Shown: positions 1 to 10,364 of the stretch, piece by piece | Position numbering within the stretch: the stretch's first letter is position 1 | Layout of the letters: the number at the start of each line of letters is the position of its first letter | DNA from: Coniochaeta sp. PMI_546 | Lineage: Eukaryota > Ascomycota > Sordariomycetes > Coniochaetales > Coniochaetaceae | Direction of reading: 5' to 3' | Assembly (NCBI GenBank): GCA_021432605.1 | Contig: MU271149.1 | Location: forward strand, 620,001 to 684,000 | DNA: 64,000 nt | The notes under the pieces: generated by a model | Database searches by the model: none | Told to the model about the DNA's origin: nothing | The model's input: only the letters and a program-made list of their open reading frames with translations | Program-made: the position numbers and the translations under genes

Positions 1-1155
1 TTCGTCGACGACGAAGCCCAAGCGCCCCTCCTCTCAGAGCAAGACATGTCCAGTTCCGAACGCCTGACAGCACAAGCTGAGCCGCCGAGCCACGCCGAGA
101 TCTTCACCAAGCAGACCTGCATCAACTTACTTTCCTACACCTTCCTCGCCCTCCACTCTGTCGCCTACGACCAGGTGCTCCCCGTCTTCCTCAACTACCC
201 GCGCCAAGTCCCCGACGAGCACAACACGCAGCTCCCCTTCAAGTTCTCCGGCGGCTTCGGCCTCAGCTCCGACCGCATCGGCACCATCTTCACCGTCTAC
301 GGCATCGCGTGCGGCATCATCCAGTTCTTCGTATTCCCCCCGCTGTGCACGCGGTTCGGCGTCCTGAACTGCTACCGGGCGGCTGCGCTGACCTTCCCGC
401 TTGTTTACCTGATCACGCCTTACACGGCACTTATCCAGGACGACAAGCTCCGCTACGCGCTGTTCATGGTCATCATGCTCGTCAAGGGCTTCGTGGTCAT
501 TGTTGGGTTCCCGTGCACCACCATCTTGCTCACCAACTCGGCCTCATCTCTGCGCATCCTGGGCACTCTCAACGGGTACGCGACCAGCTTCAGCGGGCTA
601 GGTCGCGCAATTGGCCCTGCGATGACGGGCTCGGTCTTCAGCCTGGGCGTGCAGAAGGGGTACATGATCTTCCCCTGGTGGACGCTGGCGGCGGTTTCCC
701 TCATCGGCGCCCTGCCGTCGTGGTACATCGTCGAGGGAGACGGACCGTCCGGCAAGGCGCCCGATAGCGATGACGAGGATGATGAAGGTGACGAGAACGA
801 ATTCGAAGAGGACAACCTCCTCCCTGCTGCTGACGGGGTGGAAACCCTCACGCTGGAGGCCGAGAGTGTTGTCCATGATGGCAAATATACGGACCGGGAA
901 GATGTCCGAGGGCAGAGCAGCGGCGCTCACGATCGGCGTGCCGCAAGACGTCTAGAGCGTCTGAGCATACCAGATATCGACGACTCCGAGATGTCGGACT
1001 GCCCGCCTCTATGTCCGGAGCTCAAGGGGAGTCCGAAGGCAAAGGTGCCGCCGCAGGTGAAGCTCCGGCGCATGTCCGCTGCCGGGAAAGATATTGAGCA
1101 TGGCAATGCGGGCGGGAACGCGAGGAGAGGTCTGTCCGAGGAGGCTGATGACTGA
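1..1155 (+). CDS. MFS transporter (ZIF/YCR023C-like), 3' part
   Basis: The reading frame is open from base 1, so the gene starts outside the window; the ATG at 46 is internal. The visible part has about six hydrophobic segments: one near the start (ending VAYDQVLPVFLNYP), then SDRIGTIFTVYGIACGII, LVYLITPYTALI, LFMVIMLVKGFVVIVGF, SGLGRAIGPAMTGSVFSLG and WWTLAAVSLIGALP. This is the C-terminal half of a major facilitator. The order and the GRAIGPAMTG motif fit the fungal branch related to zinc-induced facilitator and yeast YCR023C, probably a vacuolar or plasma-membrane drug/metal-chelate exporter; the substrate cannot be read. After the last membrane segment comes an acidic, hydrophilic cytosolic tail of about 140 residues beginning DSDDEDDEGDENEFEEDN. 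Stop TGA at 1153-1155. Confidence 0.85.
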   Translation, partial: FVDDEAQAPLLSEQDMSSSERLTAQAEPPSHAEIFTKQTCINLLSYTFLALHSVAYDQVLPVFLNYPRQVPDEHNTQLPFKFSGGFGLSSDRIGTIFTVYGIACGIIQFFVFPPLCTRFGVLNCYRAAALTFPLVYLITPYTALIQDDKLRYALFMVIMLVKGFVVIVGFPCTTILLTNSASSLRILGTLNGYATSFSGLGRAIGPAMTGSVFSLGVQKGYMIFPWWTLAAVSLIGALPSWYIVEGDGPSGKAPDSDDEDDEGDENEFEEDNLLPAADGVETLTLEAESVVHDGKYTDREDVRGQSSGAHDRRAARRLERLSIPDIDDSEMSDCPPLCPELKGSPKAKVPPQVKLRRMSAAGKDIEHGNAGGNARRGLSEEADD

Positions 1156-2272
1156 GTGACACTGTCTAGCTTTGCGCTAGGAGGATATCTGTACTTCGTG
1201 GAGTATGGCGTTTGGACAGAGACATTGATATCCCTAAGATTGTTTGGGACGGATCTATTCCTTTTTGGATGATACATCGATGGCTGGATGGGTATAGCAT
1301 TATTGAGCGTATAACAGCTCTTACTAAAGGAGTTAACCTTGGTATAAATGTGCTTGCTTCCGCAACGGGTATGAGTGACAGGTTTGAATGGCGTCAGTGA
1401 CTCTCTCTATAAGTATAGTTATTTGTGACCTTCATCTCTATCATGCTTCATGTAGTACAAATTAATATTGACCGGCGCTGAGGAGCTACAAAGATGCAGC
1501 TTGGGCAAGAGGGGATTCGTGTGTGCCAGTCGTTCTGGCTCGTGATGTGAAGAGCCTATTAGATTGGGGTCCTACTTACGAACGAGTGTACCAAATCAGA
1601 GGATGATGTGGCTGCATTGGAAGAGACAAGGGAGGAGGAGATTTATTGTATCTACGAGGAATCTGAACTTGTCTTGCTAACGTATCTGTCTCCGAAGAAG
1701 TGGCGGATGAGGCACTCGACCACGGGCTGAAGGCTCTAGGACATACCGTATAGGCAGTCAGATAGCTACGAGCTGAATGACATTGGCCGGACCTGCTGGG
1801 TCTGATACGTACTCCCATCACAACACAACACCTCCCTGATTCTCGAAACTTGCCTAGCCCCTGTGCCACGATGACCCTATACACAAACTAGTGACGAAGA
1901 ATAAGAAGCGTGCCAATTAAAAAACTCCTAGTTGATTCCCGTAAGCAAATATTGTAACCAGGCCAGCGTCGAGCCCATTCCAATTCCATTCCACCTGTAC
2001 GAAAAACATCCAACGGCAGGAATGGCATGCGCCTTATTTCTCGCCGCTGTTATATGTACCACTCCAGTCAAAATGCAGTCAAACGAATCACCACCAAGTC
2101 TCCGGGCACACCATAAACACCGCAGTCCATCGACATCCCATCCCAATGTTTCTTCCCAAGCCAGTCCGGTCCGGACCAGGTCATTTGAGCCTCATTCAGG
2201 TCATCTCGCATGTCTCTTCCTCCGCTGTCCTTGTCCTTTCTCCCTCCTGCTCCCCCGAAGTCAACAGACATA
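1156..2272. other. Intergenic, 3' ends of two convergent genes
   Basis: About 1.1 kb between the ends of the MFS gene and the IQGAP gene. Only short frames without recognisable motifs occur on either strand. It probably holds both 3' UTRs. I see no repeat or RNA gene in it. Confidence 0.6.
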
Positions 2273-5200
2273 TCACTGCGTCCGATAAAACTTCTTGTAT
2301 AACAGATGCAACAACAGGTTAACGTTCAGCCTCAAATTCCCCTCAAACAGATTCATGAACTGGTGCGCCTCGAACTGCGCCTGCAGCAGGTCCTCGATTG
2401 GCACCAGCGCGCTGGCCCCGGGGATCTGGATGTGGCCCCTCGAGCCCTCGAGCATGAACACCCCGACCTCGTCGCAGCTGATCGTCAGGTTGATCTGCCC
2501 CCACTCGCGCTCCGCGACGCCCTGCCACGAGACGAGCACGCCCTTCTCCGACAGGGCCCGGGCGCTGTACTTGTAGGACCCGAACTTGGGCACGCGGCCG
2601 GATCGCTCGAGCTCGCGCTGGTGGTTGTATTGCTTGGTGAAGGGGAGGAGGAATCGTTTTTTGCTGGAAGACAAATGGTCAGCTTTCTATTGGCATGATG
2701 GATGGATGCGAGGGACCTGAGACTTACCCCTTCTTGTTCTGCAGCGTCTTCATAGCCTGCTCGATGTAGTCGTCGTAGCTCTTACGCTGCTGTTCTAGAT
2801 ACTTCGCCTTCTCGTGCAAGTTGCTCAGCGTCATGCGGACGCCCTCGAGCTCCTTCTGCCGCTGTATCCTCCTCCTGCTCTTGGTACGGATGTCGAGCGC
2901 AATGGCGTTGAGGATGTCCTGGTAGAAGTTGTGCTTGGAGATGCGGCCCATCTGCTCCAGCCGCATCACGTTCTCCAGCGCGGTGCGCTTCAGCTCGTAG
3001 TAGGTCATCCTCGTGACGTCGATCATGTTCGCGTCGGAATAGGCGCCGCGCGTGTTGGAGCCGGCAGCAAAGTCTTCCTGCAACATCTTCCTCCACTTGT
3101 ACTCGTCCTCGGGCCCGATGGGCTTGACCAGGATTTCGAGGAGATTCGTGCCTGTCTGCACGCGGATGATGTACAGGATGCACCTCTTGGTCTCCATGAA
3201 GAGAGCTTTGATGTCGGCTTCAGGGTCCTCCATGTCGTGCAGTTTCGGGGTGAGGAACATCTGGATGTCGGAGGATCCTGCCGCTGTCATCTCACTCTCG
3301 TTGTTCTTCGCACTACCAAGATCCTGAATGATTTCGCGCAGCATGTCGTCGCGGTTCGGGCAAATAAAGGGTAGTTCGGTGGCCACGAGGTTGTGGATGG
3401 CAAAAATGTCTGTCATCTTGATGTAGAGTGTTGGCTTATTCTTGGCGTACAGGTCGTTGAACTCGTCGATGTCGAAGGTGGCTTCAGCATCCGGCACCGA
3501 GATGAGCTGATTGGCAATGTGGGCGAGCCTGTCTATCGAATCGGCAACGAAGGCGTTCAGCGGCTGGAGGTAGATGTTCTCCCCTCCGAATGGGCGACCT
3601 GAGGCGATCTGGCCCAGGACCTTGGCGACTTCGCTCAGGTTGCGCTTTTGCAGAGGACTCAGCTGCTTGTCCACAACGCCAACGTTCTCTGGCGCTGTAA
3701 CGGCAGGCTGCAGGTAGAAACGCCATAGCCAGTTGATGACGACTTGCAGGAGGCTAGGCTGAGGTTCCCGCTTGAAGTTCTGGCACAATGCCTCGAAAGT
3801 CTGCCGGCAGACGAAGCGTAGTCCGTACGGCATACGAGGCAACAGATCTTCCAGAGCAACGAAGAACTGATCGCAAATCTCCCGAAGATCCCGCAAGTGG
3901 TCGATGAACAGCTCCCTGGTCTCTGGGTCTTTGATCGCCATTTCCCGCGGAATATCGAGCGGACGATGACTTGGACGGCCTGTTCGCAGTTCCTCGTTGT
4001 TGATAGCCGACTTGTAGATCTGCATTGGGTCGCTTTCAAGGTCGAGTGCTGGGTCTTCGATGATATTATCGCGGATCAGAGGGCCGAGCAGGTCTCTAAG
4101 GTACTTCCTGTCTCGGGGAGATCTGCTGTAGTTGCTCAGCAGCTTGGACCAGAAGAAGTTACCCCGAGTGTAGTCTTGCACCGTCCTGCACGCCTCGATT
4201 TCCTCCCTGATCGACCTGCCAATGAGCTTCAGAAGGTAATACTCCTCCCTTCGCTTCTGTGCGTAACCAAACAGGCCCATCATCAGGTGCTCGATCCGTT
4301 TGCACTCCTTTTCTGGCGTCCCTTCCTCCTTCACACGCTTAAACAAGCGCGCAAGGTATTGTGGTTGGGTTTGAAGTGTGAAGAAGAGCTGTTGATATGA
4401 TTCCAGCTTCTTCCGCGACGCTTTATTCAGTGCCTTGAGGTCGAACTGGTTTGCACTAGCCATCGAACTGTTCGCAAGAATATTGCTGGTATGCCCGCCA
4501 AAGTTGTTCTGATGTCTGACGACTTCATCTAGGGAGATTTTGTTCTTGACGAGAAGGGCAATCTTGATGTCGAGTTGGTCGATGTACTGCTCCAACATCT
4601 CGTTCTGCCTAACCTGTTGTACCACGGTCTTTCGCATCCGCTCAAACTCCACCTCCTCGTTGAAATCGAAGTCACTGTCATTTAGAAGATGGACGAAGTT
4701 CTTGACAGCTCCTACTGGCGGGTTCTTGCCGGTTGTGAGGTTCTTGTACGCTTCTCCTTGGAGCTTGGCGCGAACGAAGCTTTGGATCTTGACGACCTTC
4801 TGCATGTTCTCGTCAAAGAAGCGCTTCTTTTCTTCGTATTTGGCGCGGACAATGAATGCCTTGGCAGCGGCCTGGAATTCGGTGATAGACTCCTCCTGCT
4901 CATCGAGCTCTTCTAGTATCGTGGCGACTTCCGCTCGGAGCAGCATAGCCCGAGCGAAGGACTGCAGGGCAATGATCTCGGCTTCGTTGCTCTCCAGTTG
5001 ATCGAGTATGTCGGCTTGTTGCTTTCTGAAGAGAGATCCGCGTATCCTTGACTGAAGGTCGATGATCTTGTTTTCTTGCACGGCCAACGCGTCGCAATCG
5101 TCGGCAACCCGCCTCCGAAGAAGCATACCGCGGATTGAGGACTGAAGGAGCAGGACATCCGACTCGCTCTCGCCAAGTTGTTCGAGAATTTCTGATACCT

Positions 5201-7352
5201 CGCGCCTGACCGCGCCTCCCCTAATCACGGCTTGTAGGAGGCCAACCTCGCCAGTGTGCTGTCGAAGCTCCGTCTTCAGGGCCTTAACCTTGGATCGAGC
5301 AAGACTTCCTCGGCAGGCAGCCTGGAGGCCTTGCCATCTAGGCGTCAGATCCTCGAGAGCCTCTAGTTGGTACGCAACCTGGTTTCTTGTTAGCATGGCC
5401 CGAACGGCAGCCTGCAACTCAGTGATAGCCTGCGCTTCGCCGGCCAGATGTATCCGTTCCCCTTCCAGACGCTTCCGCAGCAGCACTCCTCTAATCGCAC
5501 TCTGAAGCCCTGGTACTGCTCCAGCGGCCGACTTTGTCTCGTGTTTTTGGTCAAGCATGCGCTCCCTGACTAAGAAACCTCTGACGGCCGCTTGGATACC
5601 TCTTGTCGGGCCACTCGCACTGTGTAATTGAGATCGCACGTCTCGTACCTCGTTACGGACTTTCTTTGCCCGTATTATGCTCTGGAGCTCGAGAATATCG
5701 CCCTGCATTGCCTCCAAGAACATCTCCCTTAGGTTAAGTCGTTGCCTAGCGAGGAAACCGCGAGCGGCGCTTTGCAGGTTGACTGCAAAGCGTCGCCTCT
5801 CTAAACGATACTGAACAATCTGTCGTGTGAAGTCTCCGCGGATGAGAGCCTGAAGCTCGACCAACATCGGTTCGGCGTCCCATAGCTGTTGCATTTCGTT
5901 GCCCAACTTCATCCTGACCAGGGCGCCTCGAATTTGTCCTTGCAAGTCGACGATACTGTGTTCGTTCTCAGCCAGCTCTCTATCGATTCTCTCCTCCTCC
6001 GTCTCCACAGGTTCTGGCTCAGGGGTCGGTTCCACGCCAAAGTCCGCTCCCATGGTCCCGAAACTGGGCACGTTAACACCGAGTTTGTCGAGACCCTTCT
6101 GTACAGCCTCCAGCTCATGATGTTCGAACTCGAGTTGTCCAACAAGATTACCAATGCGGAAGTCGACAATTCCTTTTCGGAAGAGTAGCCAACTTAGGGC
6201 GTGAATACAGTAAATGACCTTTGGTATGTTTTTCTTTTCGTATAAATCGATCAACTCGAAGCGGAAGAGATCCGGCAGTTCGACTTCGTCCAAGTAGCGG
6301 AAGAAGATGGCAATGTTGTCAGAGTGCCGGTACTGCAGTCTTGGATGGTGAAATATTCGGTAGCGGCGGTCGGGGTTGAGAGCCTCTACGACCTCTGCCA
6401 GGGTGACTCCGTCCCGTAGGGCCTCCTCCAGCTCGACAATAGGCGGAATTGGTCGGTGGATGATGTCCTCAATCCATTCCTTTGCTTCTCCTATATGGCA
6501 AAGATACTCATACGCTTGCAAGAACTGTCTTTGCTTGTCCATCCAGTTCCGCCCCTCCCAGCCGTACCCGCCACCTCGCGGGCCATTTTTGCTGAGCGCA
6601 GAGCTGTCAGCGCGCTGCAGCCTCCGTCGACCGCGGAGACCAGCTACTTCCTGTCCTGTAGAGGCGAGAGCGAACTCGTCGGCTGACCCGGACTGTGCCA
6701 GTCTTGATAATGTCCGCAGTTGGCTTGTGGAAGAGCGACCGAGTTTCTCCAGATCAGGGCGGCCTAGAGGATTTGTGGGGTGAGAGTGGTGAGGTGCGGC
6801 CGGAGAGTGAGCATGGACAACGGCCAAGCTACCCCGGCTGATCGTGTCTGATCGTGTCATGAGCATCGAGTTAGGCCGGACAGCAGTCGACCGCGGTGGT
6901 GTAGGCGGGCCCTTTTGCTCGTCATGGCGGTCTTTCAAGCTCAACTTGCTGAGGTCGAGACTTTGCCCGCGTTCGTGTCGGAGTGAAGGTCTCGGAGGGC
7001 CTGCGCCAGGTGCTTGAGGTAACGGCCGGAGAGATTGACGAGCGACATTGAAGAGGTTATCCGTCATTGGCTTCGCGGGGCAGCTGTCTGCGGTTCGGAG
7101 GGTTGGCGGAGTACGGGCGACTTCACTCTGACCGCGTTTGTGTCCGTAGCTGGAGTACATACTGGATGGCGACGAGGCACCTGTACTGGGTCGGCTGAAC
7201 TCGTGCGCACCGGAGGAATTTGAATAGCCTGAAGACGCCGATGATGATGCATTTGAGGGCTGGCGATTGACGGAATAGTCGAAAGTCTCGGCGTGACGGA
7301 GAGGATGTGGCCGAAATGTTGACATGGTTAAATGATGCTGATGCTCCAGCAA
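2273..7352 (-). CDS. IQGAP-family cytokinesis scaffold (Iqg1/Rng2/SepG-like)
   Basis: Model: complement(join(2273..2663,2728..7352)), 1671 aa. The 64-nt intron near the 3' end has donor GTAAGT, a GCTGAC branch and a CAG acceptor; splicing joins LQNKKG to KKRFLLPF in frame. A second ATG at 7325 (MSTFRPHP) is an equally possible start. From the N terminus: a disordered Ser/Pro-rich region (1-260), a calponin-homology domain for actin binding (about 270-390, starting WMDKQRQFLQAYEYLC), fourteen IQ motifs (about 460-880, pattern LQxxIRGxLxR, spaced about 32 residues), a RasGAP-related domain (about 1080-1330, with FYLQPAVTAPE) and the RasGAP C-terminal domain (last 200 residues). Family members build the actomyosin ring at septa by binding actin, calmodulin/myosin light chains and small GTPases; they are scaffolds rather than active GAPs. 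Family identity is very secure. Confidence 0.95.
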
Positions 7353-8133
7353 TCACAGCGGTGGATGATCGCAATTGAGGTATGTGTCGCTCGCGGTCCG
7401 GATGGATGGTGACAACATTAGAGCTCCGTCGCGGGGTGAATTGCTGGCGATCTAATCGGTGGTTGCTGATGGGTTCCTGATGATGGAGCAGTCTTTTCGT
7501 CTTGAAGCGCGACGGCGCACTGGAATTGTAACACGAACGTGCGCAATCAATGAACACGAAAACAGTTAAATGCTCGGCATATTACTGAAGAAGCAGAGCT
7601 GGAATGCAAGATTGACAGCTTGGTGAGGCCTTCAAGACATGGACTGGGCACTAAAACGTCACGGCACTTCCAAGTTTGATCTCAGAGTCGCAAGTCTGTT
7701 GACCCAAACTGGCGTTGCTATGGCAGCCACTGACTGAGCGGGGAGCTATCCGCTCCTTGCCGCGTTGACTGTGCACATACAGTACGTACAGTACGTACCA
7801 TTCTGAAAGGTGCAGCTTCAATCTGACTAGCGCAGTCGCACTTGCCCCGCAGTTTCTTACACCGCCCTGACCGCCCGGACATGGTGGTAAGAAAAAAAAA
7901 CTGCAGACCCCGCTTATTGCCAGGCTGGAAAATTTTGCGTGTAGTACAAAAGGATGGCTTCTCGAGCTTCCTTCTTGGAAGCCTCTTCTTCTGGGGTGGT
8001 TGGAGAAGAGAAAGACAAGTCGTCAAACGGTCCATTTGAGCATCGTTGACCTTCTTCTACCCGACCGACTCATTCTTTTAAAAAATACCTGCTACACTTC
8101 TTGGATTTGGATATCTTTGCTGATATTCCAAAC
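7353..8133. promoter_or_regulatory. Divergent promoter region, IQGAP / IMPDH
   Basis: 781 bases between two divergently transcribed genes, so both promoters and 5' UTRs should lie here. Visible items are an AGTACGTAC direct repeat at about 7778-7798, an A-tract at about 7889-7899 and C/T-rich runs shortly before the IMPDH start. No transcription-factor site was assigned. Confidence 0.5.
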
Positions 8134-10001
8134 ATGCCCGGTCAAAACGGAACACGCGCCGGCCTCAACGGCTCTGGCAAGGTCCTCGACTTCAAGACGG
8201 CTGAGGAAGTCCTCAAGGAGTACGACAGCCGTGATGGGCTCAGCATCACCGAGCTGATGGACACCAAGATTCACGGTGGTCTCACTTACAATGATTTCCT
8301 TGTGTTGCCAGGCTACATCGGCTTTCCTGCCTCCGAAGTCTCACTGGACTCGCCGGTGACGAAGCGGATCACTCTCAAGACCCCGTTCGTGTCTTCGCCC
8401 ATGGACACCGTCACTGAGCACGAGATGGCCATCCACATCGCTCTGCAGGGCGGTCTGGGTGTCATCCACCACAACTGTGACCCCGATGCTCAAGCCGACA
8501 TGGTTCGAAAGGTCAAGCGTTACGAGAACGGCTTCATCCTCGACCCTGTTGTCATCAACAGGGACACCACTGTCGGCGAGGCTAAGGCTCTCAAGGAGAA
8601 GTGGGGGTTCGGAGGTTTCCCCGTAACAGGTCAGTCTACATCTTCTTGTCCCCGTCCAACCTGCATCTCCCCTCACCTGCCGAGCCGACAATGGAGTTTC
8701 TATGATTACAACCATATTAAATAACTTTCGTTCCACCGTATTGACCTATGTGTCGTGGGGAAACAAAATACACTGAAAATTATGACGAAACTCCTACACA
8801 CCGTCTCTCTAGCCATGAACGCTTTCGAAGTCTGGAGACGTCGACTAACAAGCTTCATACAGAATCCGGAAAACTCGGTTCCAAACTGCTCGGTATTGTC
8901 ACAAACCGTGACATCCAGTTCGAGGACGACTACGAGCAACCTGTGTCCAATGTCATGAACACAGACCTCGTTACCGCCCCCGCTGGCGTAACACTGCAGG
9001 AGGCAAACAAGATCCTTGCCAAGTCCAAGAAGGGCAAGCTGCCAATTGTCGACAAGGACGGCAACCTGATCTCTATGATCTCCCGCTCCGATTTGACCAA
9101 GAACGTACACTACCCCCTCGCCTCCAAGCTCCCGGACTCCAAGCAGCTCATCTGCGCTGCTGCCATCGGAACTAGGCCAGAGGATAAGCTTCGTCTGCGG
9201 AAGCTCGTAGATGCCGGCCTCGACATCGTTGTCTTGGACAGCAGCCAGGGTAACAGCATGTACCAGATCGAGATGATCAAGTGGATCAAGCAGGAGTTCC
9301 CTGACCTGGATGTGATCGGCGGAAACGTCGTCACCCGCGAGCAGGCCGCCTCTCTCATCGCCGCTGGTGTTGATGGACTTCGTATTGGTATGGGCAGCGG
9401 AAGCGCTTGTATCACGCAGGAAGTTATGGCCGTTGGCAGACCCCAGGCTACTGGCGTCTACAGCGTGAGCTCCTTCGCTGCTCGCTTCGGCGTACCCTGC
9501 ATTGCTGATGGTGGCATCCAAAATGTTGGCCACATTGTTAAGGGTCTGGCTCTCGGCGCTAGCACTGTCATGATGGGAGGTCTGCTCGCTGGTACCACCG
9601 AATCTCCCGGTACTTCCTTCGTTTCCCGAGAGGGCAAGCTCGTCAAGGCGTACCGTGGCATGGGCAGCATCGACGCCATGCAGGACAAGAAGGCTGGCGG
9701 CGGCGGCAAGGACAGCCAGAAGAGCAATGCGGGAACTGCCCGTTATTTCTCGGAGGGTGACAGCGTGTTGGTTGCTCAAGGTGTCTCTGGCGCTGTGGCT
9801 CACAGAGGGTCTGTGCAGAAGTTCCTGCCTTACCTCGCCGCTGGCCTGAAGCACTCGATGCAGGACGCAGGCGTAAAGAGTCTCAAGGAGCTGCACGAGA
9901 GCGTCACCAGCGGTGCTGTTCGGTTCGAGATCCGGACTGCCAGCGCTCAGCTCGAAGGTGGTGTAAACATGGAGTCATACGAGAAGAAGCTCTATGCTTA
10001 A
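8134..10001 (+). CDS. IMPDH: Inosine-5'-monophosphate dehydrogenase
   Basis: Model: join(8134..8629,8863..10001), 544 aa. The true start is the ATG at 8134 ([10 protein letters not shown]); the open frame upstream begins with TTG. The intron of 233 nt is long for this window; donor GTCAGT, branch GACTAAC, acceptor ACAG. It restores [15 protein letters not shown] in frame. The enzyme oxidises IMP to XMP with NAD+, the committed step of GMP synthesis, in the cytosol. Visible parts: N-terminal barrel segment ([16 protein letters not shown]), the CBS pair inserted at about 120-240 ([20 protein letters not shown]), the loop [13 protein letters not shown] with the catalytic Cys, [21 protein letters not shown], and the flap [12 protein letters not shown]. 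Length is normal for the family (about 520-545). The residue before the catalytic Cys is Ala, where many eukaryotic enzymes have Ile. Confidence 0.97.
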
Positions 10002-10364
10002 AAGTCATTGCTTTGCGTATACCTGTCGTGCTTTGAAGGCCGGAGTTCTAGGAGGCGATTTGCGGGTTCGGGTCGCTAGTTAATGTGGAATGAAAAGCTC
10101 ACAGAGCACATGGCACATCTCAATTGAAGTTCTCACTCGTTGCATTCAATGTATAAACTTTACACTGCGAGTCTCTCATGTCGGTCCAAAGATAGGTTTC
10201 AATGTGATAAGTTTTGATTACCGGTTGAGGATATCTTCATATTGTCCTAGGCTTGCCTTCACGCTCACCAATGCTTGGTAGGTATCATAGCTTGTCCATG
10301 GCACATTCAGTCCTCATAAGTCATCACCGCCACCTCTGCCTTCCTCCAACACCGTGATACTGCC
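10002..10364. other. Short intergenic, convergent 3' ends
   Basis: 363 bases between the stop codons of IMPDH (+) and the Ame1-like gene (-). Nothing beyond presumed 3' UTR sequence is visible. Confidence 0.6.

Noticed and set aside
8630-8862. Possible extra exon or gene inside the long IMPDH intron
   Set aside because: The intron has standard ends and branch site, and the short frames inside give no family-like residues.
8706-9896. 396-codon minus-strand open frame opposite IMPDH exon 2
   Set aside because: Antisense shadow of a codon-biased conserved gene; the translation has no motif, while the plus strand carries the whole catalytic domain.
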